Source: an uncultured Clostridia bacterium (GTDB lineage: Bacteria; Bacillota; Clostridia; Christensenellales; DTU072). From it: a stretch of 58,121 nt of DNA. A program made the translations under genes and the position numbers. The notes under the pieces were generated by a model. That model was not told the DNA's origin. It made no database searches and saw only the letters and a list, made by a program, of their open reading frames with translations. The stretch is from positions 1 through 58,121 of the forward strand of contig CALVNL010000008.1 in the NCBI GenBank assembly GCA_944349655.1. The letters run 5' to 3'. Below are positions 1-7,195 of the stretch, piece after piece. The stretch's first letter is position 1; every line of letters starts with the position of its first letter.

Positions 1-438
1 AACGTATTTACTCTGTTTTGTATGGTGGTACTTTCACCGGCAGAGGCGGCTGTTCTGCTTATTGCCAGAATTTTCCTCGGAAACCTTATCGTAGGCAATC
101 TTTTTGCCACGGTATTTTCTCTGCCTGCGGGATTATTTGCCGTTCTTGTCGGCGCTTTGTTGCTCTCTTTAATCCCGAAAATCAGCCTTACTGCCGTAAG
201 CGTGGCTATGGCGGTTATGCACAACGCAGTGCAAAATGTCGTTTTCTGCTTAATTAGCGGAAGTTTTGCTGCGGCAATCTACCTCCCCTATCTGTTGCTT
301 TTAGGCGTGATAAGCGGATTCTTCGTAGGTTGTCTGGTTTATTTGCTCGTTCATAAAATCCCGTTAAACGTTTATTCAACGTTTCTAAATGAAAAAAAAG
401 CGGTTAATGGAGGTAATTTTGAAAATTCGGAAAGGTAA
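1..438 (+). CDS. Gx transporter family membrane protein (heptaprenyl-diphosphate synthase component I-like), 5' truncated
   Basis: The reading frame is open from the first base of the window, so the gene starts outside it. The visible 145 residues are almost entirely hydrophobic, with about four membrane segments. The stretch with SPAEAAVLLIARIFLGNL followed by a second Gly-rich helix resembles the Gx transporter / Hpre_diP_synt_I family. In Clostridia this family commonly sits at the start of Rnf operons, and here its 3' end overlaps rnfC. Its substrate is not known; the heptaprenyl-synthase name is historical. The tail after the last helix is hydrophilic (FLNEKKAVNGGNFENSER). The family call rests on pattern and context only. 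Confidence 0.7.
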   Translation, partial: NVFTLFCMVVLSPAEAAVLLIARIFLGNLIVGNLFATVFSLPAGLFAVLVGALLLSLIPKISLTAVSVAMAVMHNAVQNVVFCLISGSFAAAIYLPYLLLLGVISGFFVGCLVYLLVHKIPLNVYSTFLNEKKAVNGGNFENSER

Positions 439-1714
439 ATTTCTGTCCAGAGGCATTAGACTTCACGATATGAAATTTCTGGCTAAGGACATACCTATAG
501 AAGTTATGCCCGCTCCCGAAATAATATCGATAAGTTTGGGGCAGCATATCGGAAAACCCGCCGTCCCCGTGGTAAAGGAAGGCGATTTCGTCTATCAGGG
601 ACAGCTCATTGCACAAGCCGACGGCGTCGTCAGCGCCAACGTGTATTCCTCCGTAAGCGGTACGGTGGAAGGTTTCGAAAAAAGACCCGTCGCCAACGGC
701 GCTATAAAAGATTATATCCTCATCCGCAACGACGGCAATTATATGTATCGTCCCCTCGATCCTCTGCCCGACAGAAACAAAGAAACCGTTATCGCCCGTA
801 TCAGGGAAGCGGGTATCGTAGGTATGGGCGGAGCGGGATTCCCCACCGCGGTAAAACTTGCTCCGAAGCAAACTCCCGACACTTTGGTCATCAACGGGGC
901 CGAATGCGAACCTTATCTTACCTGCGACTACCGTCTTATGGTGGAAAAAACCGACGAAGTGGCGCAAGGGATACGCTTGATAGCGAAAGCTCTCGGCGTT
1001 ACGAAAATCGTCGTCGGTATCGAAAAAAACAAGCCCGACTGTATCGAAAAATTCGCTTCCTACGAGGATTTCGAAATAGTGGTTTTACGGAAAGCCTACC
1101 CTATGGGTTCGGAAAAACATTTAATATACAGTTGCACGGGCAGAAAAGTCCCCGTAGGAAAGCTCCCGTCCGACGTCGGGTGCGTAGTCAACAACATAGC
1201 CACTGCTTACGCCGTTTACGAAGCGGTGGAACTCGATAAACCGCTCTTTGAAAGAGTTATGACCGTGAGCGGAAAAGCGATAGTCCACCCGGCTAATCTG
1301 TTGGTAAAAAACGGCACCCGTTTCGACGACATAATCACTCATTGCGGCGGATTACGAGACACGACGGCGATGCTCGTTTCGGGCGGTCCGATGATGGGAC
1401 CGTGTATGATAAGTACGGATTTGTACTCCGGAAAGACCGATTCCGGGATCCTTGCTCTCGACAGTTCCGAAACCGACTCCCGTAACCCTTCGCCTTGCAT
1501 AAACTGCGGCGCCTGTGCCGAAGTTTGTCCTATGCACCTGCTTCCTATGATGATAGACTTCTACACGCAAGCAAGAGATTATCAAAAAGCCCGCGAGGTC
1601 GGCGGCGTGGATAACTGTATAAGCTGCGGCTGTTGTTCCTACGTGTGTCCCGCCCGCAGAGCCATAGTCCAGAGTATCACTCTCTGCAAACAAAAATTAG
1701 CTTCGAAGGGGTAA
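419..1714 (+). CDS. rnfC: Rnf electron transport complex subunit RnfC
   Basis: Peripheral NADH-side subunit of the Rnf complex, which couples electron flow between ferredoxin and NAD+ to ion pumping. From the TTG at 419 the protein has 431 residues. An N-terminal biotinyl-like region is followed by the NADH/FMN-binding Rossmann part (GMGGAGFPT at about 135-143, NGAECEPYL at about 159-167). Near the C-terminus are two 4Fe-4S sites (CINCGACAEVCP and CISCGCCSYVCP). The TTG start is preferred because GGAGG at 409-413 lies at ideal spacing before it. An in-frame ATG at 389 has no such site and would lengthen the overlap with the upstream gene. First of six rnf genes in order C-D-G-E-A-B. Confidence 0.95.
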   Translation: MKIRKGKFLSRGIRLHDMKFLAKDIPIEVMPAPEIISISLGQHIGKPAVPVVKEGDFVYQGQLIAQADGVVSANVYSSVSGTVEGFEKRPVANGAIKDYILIRNDGNYMYRPLDPLPDRNKETVIARIREAGIVGMGGAGFPTAVKLAPKQTPDTLVINGAECEPYLTCDYRLMVEKTDEVAQGIRLIAKALGVTKIVVGIEKNKPDCIEKFASYEDFEIVVLRKAYPMGSEKHLIYSCTGRKVPVGKLPSDVGCVVNNIATAYAVYEAVELDKPLFERVMTVSGKAIVHPANLLVKNGTRFDDIITHCGGLRDTTAMLVSGGPMMGPCMISTDLYSGKTDSGILALDSSETDSRNPSPCINCGACAEVCPMHLLPMMIDFYTQARDYQKAREVGGVDNCISCGCCSYVCPARRAIVQSITLCKQKLASKG

Positions 1715-1716
1715 AC

Positions 1717-2724
1717 ATGAACGTAATTATTTCCGATACTCCCCACGTACGCAAAAGGCGTACCACCAAGAATATTATGCTGGACGTGATCATCGCCCTT
1801 ATTCCTGCGGTAATTGCGGGGATAGTCTTTTTCGGTTACAAAGCGGCGGTGGTGCTTATTATAAGCGTGGCAAGTTCCGTCGCAACCGAATTTGTCTATT
1901 CCCTCTGCCTGAAGAAAAAGCCTGCCGACTTTGTCAGGAATTTCGATTTTACCTCGGTGATAACCGGACTTCTTTTAGGACTGTCGCTTTCTTCGACGGT
2001 GCCGTGGTACGTCCCTCTTCTGTCGGCGGTATTTGCCGTAGCCGTAGTCAAAATGCTGTTCGGCGGAACGGGTAAAAATATCGTCAATCCCGCCGTCTGC
2101 GGCAGAGTGTTCGCCTTTATCGCCTTTCAGGCGGTGATGATCTCGGGGTGGGCAGACGCCGTGTTCGGACCCGTGGAAGGTTCGATAAAAGCGGGAGCCA
2201 CCGTGCTTACTTCGGTTCTTTCCGAGGGCGTGTCCGCTATGGGGCTGACAAACCTCGACCTTTTTCTCGGCACGGGACTTCAAGGTTGTATCGGCGAAAC
2301 CTGTAAGCTCGCCCTTCTCATAGGTTGGATCTATCTCGGAATACGGAAAGTAATCCGCTGGGAATACCCTCTTATAATCCTGCTTTGCACGGCGTTTACC
2401 ACGGTTTTTCTCAATAAAGCCGATTTCGCTTATTTCCTGCCTTCTATCCTTTCGGGCGGAATATTCCTCGGAGCGGTGTTTATGGCGACGGACTACGTCA
2501 CGAGTCCTTCCTCGAGAGTGGCAAAATACGTCTATTACGCCTGCCTCGGTATTCTGGTGGCGGTCTTACGTCACGCTACGAAAATCGAGGTTGTCAGTTT
2601 CGTTATACTTCTTATGAACCTGACCGTTCCCATCTTCAACCGTATCTTCCGCCCCGTAATATTCGGCGCGCCTTCTATTAAAGAAAAGCTGAAAGCCCGT
2701 GCGGCGAAAAAGGAGGCAAAATGA
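1717..2724 (+). CDS. rnfD: Rnf complex membrane subunit RnfD
   Basis: Integral membrane subunit of Rnf, 335 residues with about nine or ten hydrophobic segments. The start at 1717 follows GAAGGGG and is two bases after the rnfC stop; a longer frame would run back into rnfC. The motif AGATVLTS around residues 159-166 fits the site at which family members carry covalent FMN on threonine (Thr162 here). VNPAVCGRVF and MATDYVTSPSS are family-typical. The C-terminus is Lys/Ala-rich and cytoplasmic. The flavin would be attached by the ApbE encoded at 5963-7072. The stop overlaps the rnfG start, implying coupled translation. Confidence 0.94.
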   Translation: MNVIISDTPHVRKRRTTKNIMLDVIIALIPAVIAGIVFFGYKAAVVLIISVASSVATEFVYSLCLKKKPADFVRNFDFTSVITGLLLGLSLSSTVPWYVPLLSAVFAVAVVKMLFGGTGKNIVNPAVCGRVFAFIAFQAVMISGWADAVFGPVEGSIKAGATVLTSVLSEGVSAMGLTNLDLFLGTGLQGCIGETCKLALLIGWIYLGIRKVIRWEYPLIILLCTAFTTVFLNKADFAYFLPSILSGGIFLGAVFMATDYVTSPSSRVAKYVYYACLGILVAVLRHATKIEVVSFVILLMNLTVPIFNRIFRPVIFGAPSIKEKLKARAAKKEAK

Positions 2725-3305
2725 CGGTCAAACAATTTCTCAAAAGCAAAACTTTCGCCGCTTTGATTGTTCTGGTCTGCATAGCATTGGTTGCGGGCGG
2801 TCTCCTGGCTATCCTCAACGACCTTCTCGCAATCAGCGAAGAGGACCGCATTCTTGCAGCCATAGAGGGTATCTACGGACAGAAAACCTCCTATACCGAA
2901 ATAAACCTCCCCGACAACCTCAAGGAAAACGAATACGGCTCGGTGCAGAACGTTTATTTACTGGAAGACGGGAATTATCTCATAAAAAGTACGGGAATAA
3001 ACGGTTACAAGAACGGTACGGTGACGCTTTGGCTGGTAGCCGAATACGCCGACGGTTCTTTTGTCGGACTCGGGAAAACAGCCGTCGCCGAAAACACGAA
3101 ACAGACTTTAATGGGAGATTTCAAGGCGTCGTTTTTTGAAATTTACGCGTCCAGCAACGTCCTAAACGACAACTACTTTTCGGTGGAAACTTCCTCCGAT
3201 ACGATAACAAATATAAAAAGCGGCGCGACGAAAACTTCCGTCGCCGTCAACAACGCCGTGAATGCGGCTCTTTATATGATAAGAAATAACGGAGGGTTGC
3301 TGTGA
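2721..3305 (+). CDS. rnfG: Rnf complex FMN-binding subunit RnfG
   Basis: Flavoprotein subunit of Rnf, 194 residues: one N-terminal membrane anchor (about residues 8-34) and an extracytoplasmic FMN_bind domain. SGATKTS at residues 167-173 is the flavinylation motif, with Thr170 the expected covalent FMN site. Its first position departs from the common D-x-x-S/T-G-A-T form (an Asn-Ile-Lys precedes it). It overlaps rnfD by 4 bases (ATGA) and rnfE by a few bases, so the genes are translationally coupled. The flavinylating enzyme ApbE is encoded nearby on the opposite strand. Confidence 0.93.
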   Translation: MTVKQFLKSKTFAALIVLVCIALVAGGLLAILNDLLAISEEDRILAAIEGIYGQKTSYTEINLPDNLKENEYGSVQNVYLLEDGNYLIKSTGINGYKNGTVTLWLVAEYADGSFVGLGKTAVAENTKQTLMGDFKASFFEIYASSNVLNDNYFSVETSSDTITNIKSGATKTSVAVNNAVNAALYMIRNNGGLL

Positions 3306-3967
3306 ACACGCAAAAATTTCGCAAAATAGCTTCCGACGGGCTTTTGACAAATAACCCTACTTTCCGCCTGGTACTCGGTACCTGTCCGACTCTCGCTCTC
3401 ACCACCTCGGCTTTCAACGGAGTAGGTATGGGTCTTGCGGTAACCTTTATCCTTATTTGTTCGAACGTCCTTATCTCCCTTCTTCGGAAGGTTATCCCGA
3501 ACTCGGTGCGTATCCCCGCTTTCGTGCTTATCATCGCAACCTTCGTGACAATAGTCCGTATGGTAATGGAAAAATTTATACCGGATTTGTATTCCTCCCT
3601 CGGTGTGTTTTTACCGCTTATAGTGGTTAACTGTATAATTTTAGGCAGAGCGGAAAGTTTCGCTTCCAAAAACGACGTTTTAAGTTCCGCCCTCGACGGA
3701 CTGTTCACGGGACTCGGGTTTACCGTCGCCCTGACCTTGATGGGTACCGTCAGAGAAATACTCGGTTCGGGAAGTTTCTTCGGACTTGCCCTTTGGGATT
3801 TCAAAATAGCTTTTTTCACTTCGCAGGCGGGAGCCTTCTTCGTTTACGGCATATTCATAGCTTTGTTTAACGCTGTTTATTCCTATTTCGAAAGAAAACA
3901 ACACCGCAAAACGTTCCTTGCGGAATTCGACGTTCTTCCCGCGTCCGAAAAGGTAAAGGAGGGTTGA
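3302..3967 (+). CDS. rnfE: Rnf complex membrane subunit RnfE
   Basis: Integral membrane subunit of Rnf, 221 residues with about six helices. It is a paralogue of RnfA, and the two together form the pseudo-symmetric core of the complex. Visible family marks are NPTFRLVLGTCPTLA near the N-terminus and FLPLIVVNCIILGRAE in the middle, where the Cys is a candidate ligand of the membrane iron centre known for RnfA/E. The start is GTG, with GGAGG at 3291-3295. It overlaps rnfG and is followed by rnfA one base after its stop. Confidence 0.95.
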   Translation: MNTQKFRKIASDGLLTNNPTFRLVLGTCPTLALTTSAFNGVGMGLAVTFILICSNVLISLLRKVIPNSVRIPAFVLIIATFVTIVRMVMEKFIPDLYSSLGVFLPLIVVNCIILGRAESFASKNDVLSSALDGLFTGLGFTVALTLMGTVREILGSGSFFGLALWDFKIAFFTSQAGAFFVYGIFIALFNAVYSYFERKQHRKTFLAEFDVLPASEKVKEG

Positions 3968-3968
3968 T

Positions 3969-4574
3969 ATGGGCACCTTTATGATGATAGTCATTTCCGC
4001 AGTATTCGTAAGCAATTTCGTCGTGGTGCAGTTTTTAGGTATATGTCCTTTCCTCGGCGTTTCCAAAACCACCTCGGGCGCCCTCGGTATGGGCGTTGCC
4101 GTCACCCTCGTTATGACCGTCACCTGTCTGATAACTTACCCTATATACGTTTATATCCTGACTCCGCTGGAACTGGAGTATATGGAAATTATCGTATTTA
4201 TTTTCGTAATCGCCGCGTTGGTGCAGATGATAGAAAAAGTTATCAAGAAGTTTTCCCCTCCGCTTTATAACGCTATGGGAATTTATCTTCCGCTCATTAC
4301 CACCAACTGTGCGGTCTTGGGCGTTGCCGAAACCGTCATCGACACTTCCCTTATGATGGATCAGCTCGGTATAACTTCGGTCAACCTCGGTACGGCGGTT
4401 TTATACGGATTTTTTGCAGGAGTGGGCTTTACGGTAGCGATAGTTTTACTCAGCGGACTGCGGGAAAAAGTGGATTTTCTGGACACGCCGAAATCTCTTA
4501 AGGGTTTCCCGGTAACGATGGTCACCGCTTGTTTTATGGCGATGGGATTTTATGTATTCAATCTTATAGGATAG
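3969..4574 (+). CDS. rnfA: Rnf complex membrane subunit RnfA
   Basis: Integral membrane subunit of Rnf, 201 residues with six predicted helices. The conserved segments NFVVVQFLGICPFLGVSK and YLPLITTNCAVLGVA hold the two Cys-containing loops that bind the in-membrane iron-sulfur centre in this family. AGGAGGG lies just before the ATG. It sits one base after rnfE and nine bases before rnfB. Length and motifs are normal for the family. Confidence 0.95.
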   Translation: MGTFMMIVISAVFVSNFVVVQFLGICPFLGVSKTTSGALGMGVAVTLVMTVTCLITYPIYVYILTPLELEYMEIIVFIFVIAALVQMIEKVIKKFSPPLYNAMGIYLPLITTNCAVLGVAETVIDTSLMMDQLGITSVNLGTAVLYGFFAGVGFTVAIVLLSGLREKVDFLDTPKSLKGFPVTMVTACFMAMGFYVFNLIG

Positions 4575-4583
4575 GAGGACGGT

Positions 4584-5453
4584 ATGATCACGCTTATTAA
4601 CGCCGTACAATGGAATAAAGTCGGACTGGTCCTCGGAATAATCGCAGGCATTGCTATCCTGCTCGGAATAGCCATACTTATAGTCACGAAACTTTGTCAC
4701 ATAACCGAAGACGAAAAGGTCCTCAATATCCTTTCCAACCTCGCAGGAGCCAACTGCGGCGGTTGCGGACACAGCGGTTGCGAAGGTTTCGCCAAAGCCC
4801 TCGCCGAAGGAAAAGCCAAGCTCTCCGACTGCAAAGTCACTTCCGACGAAGCAAAAAAAATAATTTGCCAAATCAACGGCACTCCCTTCGAAGCGGAGGA
4901 AAAAACCGTCGCCGTGGTGCGTTGCAACGGCGGAAACCGTGCCCTCGACAAATACTCTTACGTCGGGAACGAAGGGTGTCTTAACCGTATGGTCTATCAC
5001 GGCGGACAGAAAATTTGTCAGACAAGCTGTATCGGTGGCGGAACCTGCGAAAAAAACTGTCCCGTAAACGCCATAAAAGTAAATTCCGACGGCATAGCCG
5101 AAGTCGATAAAACCCTCTGCATTTCCTGCGGAGCGTGTATTCTGAACTGTCCCAAACACGTCATAGAACGAATCCCCGCCTCGTCGCCCGTATTCGTGGC
5201 GTGTTCTACCCATTGTCGGGGAAAACAAGTGACTTCGTTCTGTTCGGCAGGGTGCATAGGGTGCGGTCTTTGCTCCAGAGTATGTCCCGAAAAAGCCATA
5301 ACCATGGATAACTTCCTGCCGAAAATCGATTACAAAAAATGCTCGGGCTGCCTTACCTGCGTATCCCGTTGTCCTCAGAAAGTAATTAAAATCCACACGG
5401 TAAAAAAATCCCCTTCGGAAAAGGAACCGACTTCCGAAAAAGCCGCCGTCTGA
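4584..5453 (+). CDS. rnfB: Rnf complex ferredoxin-type subunit RnfB
   Basis: Entry point for electrons from reduced ferredoxin, 289 residues. An N-terminal membrane helix (about residues 13-37) is followed by the 4Fe-4S domain with Cys58, Cys61, Cys66 and Cys83 (CGGCGHSGC). Several ferredoxin-like CxxCxxC..CP clusters follow, such as CISCGACILNCP, CIGCGLCSRVCP and CSGCLTCVSRCP. A short Lys/Glu/Ser tail closes the protein. Preceded by AGGAGG. Last gene of rnfCDGEAB and followed by an intrinsic terminator. Gene order and motifs make this call very secure. Confidence 0.95.
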   Translation: MITLINAVQWNKVGLVLGIIAGIAILLGIAILIVTKLCHITEDEKVLNILSNLAGANCGGCGHSGCEGFAKALAEGKAKLSDCKVTSDEAKKIICQINGTPFEAEEKTVAVVRCNGGNRALDKYSYVGNEGCLNRMVYHGGQKICQTSCIGGGTCEKNCPVNAIKVNSDGIAEVDKTLCISCGACILNCPKHVIERIPASSPVFVACSTHCRGKQVTSFCSAGCIGCGLCSRVCPEKAITMDNFLPKIDYKKCSGCLTCVSRCPQKVIKIHTVKKSPSEKEPTSEKAAV

Positions 5454-5483
5454 AAATTTTTATCAAAAAAAGTTAATAAAATT

Positions 5484-5515
5484 AAAGTCCGACGAAAAAC
5501 CGTCGGACTTTTTTT
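5484..5515 (+). terminator. Intrinsic terminator of the rnf operon
   Basis: An 11-bp perfect stem (AAAGTCCGACG / CGTCGGACTTT) with a 6-base loop is followed by a T run on the plus strand. It lies 30 bases after rnfB and just before the end of a convergent gene. On the minus strand it is followed by a weaker T-rich stretch, so it may serve both directions. Confidence 0.9.
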
Positions 5516-5966
5516 AACCGCTCACGGGTCTGTTTACTCCGTCGGTACACTCCACTCGCAACAAATGCGGTAAACAGACTATGGAATCGGACTTTTTCGA
5601 GATTTTCATATGCCTACAGTCTCCGCCCTCGCAATCGGCGCTCTCCACCGAAACCGTTTTTTCTTTGACGTTCACGTCGAAGACGTTGCTTCCGTATTCC
5701 GTAGCAACCGTGATGCGGTACCCGAAATAGGTCTTTTCCCGAGTGACGACGTCGGAAAGTATCGTACCTTCCTCGCCTATGGTCATGGTAAATATTACTT
5801 CGTCGGCGTAAATAATTCTTATGCCTTCGGGAGCGTCATTGTCCTCGGAAAAAAACACCGCTAAAAAAACCGCCGCGATCACAACCGCCACGAGGATATA
5901 AATGATTAAATCTTTTTTTCGGAAAAACTTATTCTGTTTTTCTTCGCTGATTTTTTTAAGGCTCAT
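5514..5966 (-). CDS. NusG domain II-containing membrane-anchored protein (Rnf-associated)
   Basis: 150 residues starting at the ATG at 5966. A Lys-rich N-terminus is followed by one membrane helix (about residues 20-40), then an exported domain of the NusG_II type. The conserved pattern is a GxDC cysteine (SADCEGGDCRHM) followed about 20 residues later by IVCLPHLLRVECT. This small family is regularly found beside rnf and apbE genes; its biochemical role is unknown. The ATG overlaps the apbE stop by 4 bases, so the two are probably co-translated. A longer upstream frame is only the overlap with apbE. Confidence 0.8.
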   Translation of the reverse strand: MSLKKISEEKQNKFFRKKDLIIYILVAVVIAAVFLAVFFSEDNDAPEGIRIIYADEVIFTMTIGEEGTILSDVVTREKTYFGYRITVATEYGSNVFDVNVKEKTVSVESADCEGGDCRHMKISKKSDSIVCLPHLLRVECTDGVNRPVSG

Positions 5967-7072
5967 TTTTCCGTTATATCGGAAGCCGTAATGACCGCCC
6001 CGACTCCGTTGTAAACTTGTAAAACATCCTTGCCCGTTACGAAAATCGCTTCCAATTCGGGGTGATTTTTCAAAAATTCGAGAGTTTTTTCCTCTCCCAT
6101 AACGCAGAACGCCGTGGAATAAGCGTCGCCTGAAGCCGGGTCGTCGCACACCACCGTCACGCAACGCATATCGTTGTCGAAAGGTTTTCCGCTTTTACCG
6201 TCTATGATATGCGAATAAGTTTTGCCTTCGTAAAGGAAATTGTTTTCGTAATCGCCGCTTGTGGAAACCGAAACGGAATTTTTTTCCAGACGAGCGTAAA
6301 TATCCTGTCTTGTCGGATGAACGAGATCGACGTACCAGTTCTCTCCGCTTCCGTAGTCGTCGGAATTGTTTTTTAACAGGACCAGACTGCTGCTGCCTGC
6401 CGAAACGTAGCCGTAAACGTAACCGGCTTCCTTCATAACCTCTGCGGCGAGCCCTGCCGCATATCCCTTTCCTATCCCCGAAAAATCCAGTTCCGAAGTA
6501 TAAGTTTTGCCTTCTATAGTAACCGACGCAAGCGGTTTCGTCACATAGTATTTTCCGTCCTCTTCGCTGAATTCTATCTCGGAAAAATCGGTAAGAGGCA
6601 GAAATTTATCGATATATTCCTGCGAAGGAAGTTCTCCGTCCTTTCTTGCAAAAGGCATATCGGAAGGCAAAAATCCCCAAAGTTCGACTAAAGGCGCCAC
6701 GGCGGGATTGAAAGCTCCGTCGGTTTGGTCGTAAATTTTTGCAGACAGTTTCAAAAGATTATAGAAATGAACGTCTGTTTCCATAGTCTCGCCCGCTTCG
6801 AGTGCGTTGAAGTCGGCTAAAACGGAATTTTCCCTCCCCACCGAACTTTCCACCGAAGCGAAAACCGCCTTCACTTCCTGCCATACTTTTTCCGCCTTTT
6901 CGGTATCTTCGTTTCGGATAAAATCGTCGAAAATCGCCATAACCGTCTGCGTGCCGAAATAAGCGGTGGTGGTATATTGTTTTCCCTTTTTTCCGCTGCA
7001 GGAAACCAACGCTCCCAAACAAAGCGTGGCGGAAAGCAATATCGTCGCCAAAATAACGAGGAATTTTTTCAT
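5963..7072 (-). CDS. apbE: FAD:protein FMN transferase ApbE, lipoprotein
   Basis: Transfers FMN from FAD to threonine in flavinylation motifs of exported proteins, so RnfG (Thr170) and RnfD (Thr162) encoded nearby are likely targets. From the ATG at 7072 the protein has 369 residues with a signal peptide ending in a lipobox (LGALVSC). Family marks are GAFNPAVAPLVELWGF, DFSGIGKGYAAG (FAD/metal-binding loop), VSAGSSSL and the C-terminal DAYSTAFCVMG (metal-binding Asp/Thr). A TTG 36 bases upstream is possible, but the ATG gives a standard lipoprotein leader. It is followed by the NusG-II gene with a 4-base overlap. Confidence 0.93.
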   Translation of the reverse strand: MKKFLVILATILLSATLCLGALVSCSGKKGKQYTTTAYFGTQTVMAIFDDFIRNEDTEKAEKVWQEVKAVFASVESSVGRENSVLADFNALEAGETMETDVHFYNLLKLSAKIYDQTDGAFNPAVAPLVELWGFLPSDMPFARKDGELPSQEYIDKFLPLTDFSEIEFSEEDGKYYVTKPLASVTIEGKTYTSELDFSGIGKGYAAGLAAEVMKEAGYVYGYVSAGSSSLVLLKNNSDDYGSGENWYVDLVHPTRQDIYARLEKNSVSVSTSGDYENNFLYEGKTYSHIIDGKSGKPFDNDMRCVTVVCDDPASGDAYSTAFCVMGEEKTLEFLKNHPELEAIFVTGKDVLQVYNGVGAVITASDITEK

Positions 7073-7141
7073 AATATTAACTATACCACTTCGAAAAAGC
7101 TTTTTCAATAACGAAATTTCGGATTTTGAATAAAAGCGGCA

Positions 7142-7172
7142 TAAAATAAACCGCCCCGAAAAGGGACGGTTT
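7142..7172 (-). terminator. Intrinsic terminator of the cation ATPase gene
   Basis: On the minus strand, AAACCGTCCC pairs with GGGGCGGTTT around a 5-base loop, with one G-T wobble, followed by ATTTTAT. It lies 24 bases after the ATPase stop. Confidence 0.8.
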
Positions 7173-7195
7173 GGTACAGATTAAGCAAGTTGCCG

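Noticed and set aside
389..418. ATG at 389 as the start of rnfC
   Set aside because: The GGAGG at 409-413 lies downstream of it and correctly placed for the TTG at 419. The extra ten residues look non-conserved.
4446..5396. A 316-codon open frame on the minus strand opposite rnfB
   Set aside because: It is opposite a secure gene, has no ribosome-binding site and encodes no recognisable domain. Long antisense frames are common here because of codon bias (compare 33875-35140 opposite uvrA).
7092..7107. Palindrome around AAAAAGCTTTTT before apbE
   Set aside because: No T run beyond the symmetric arms and no loop, and it falls in a short gap; it is unlikely to be a terminator or operator.
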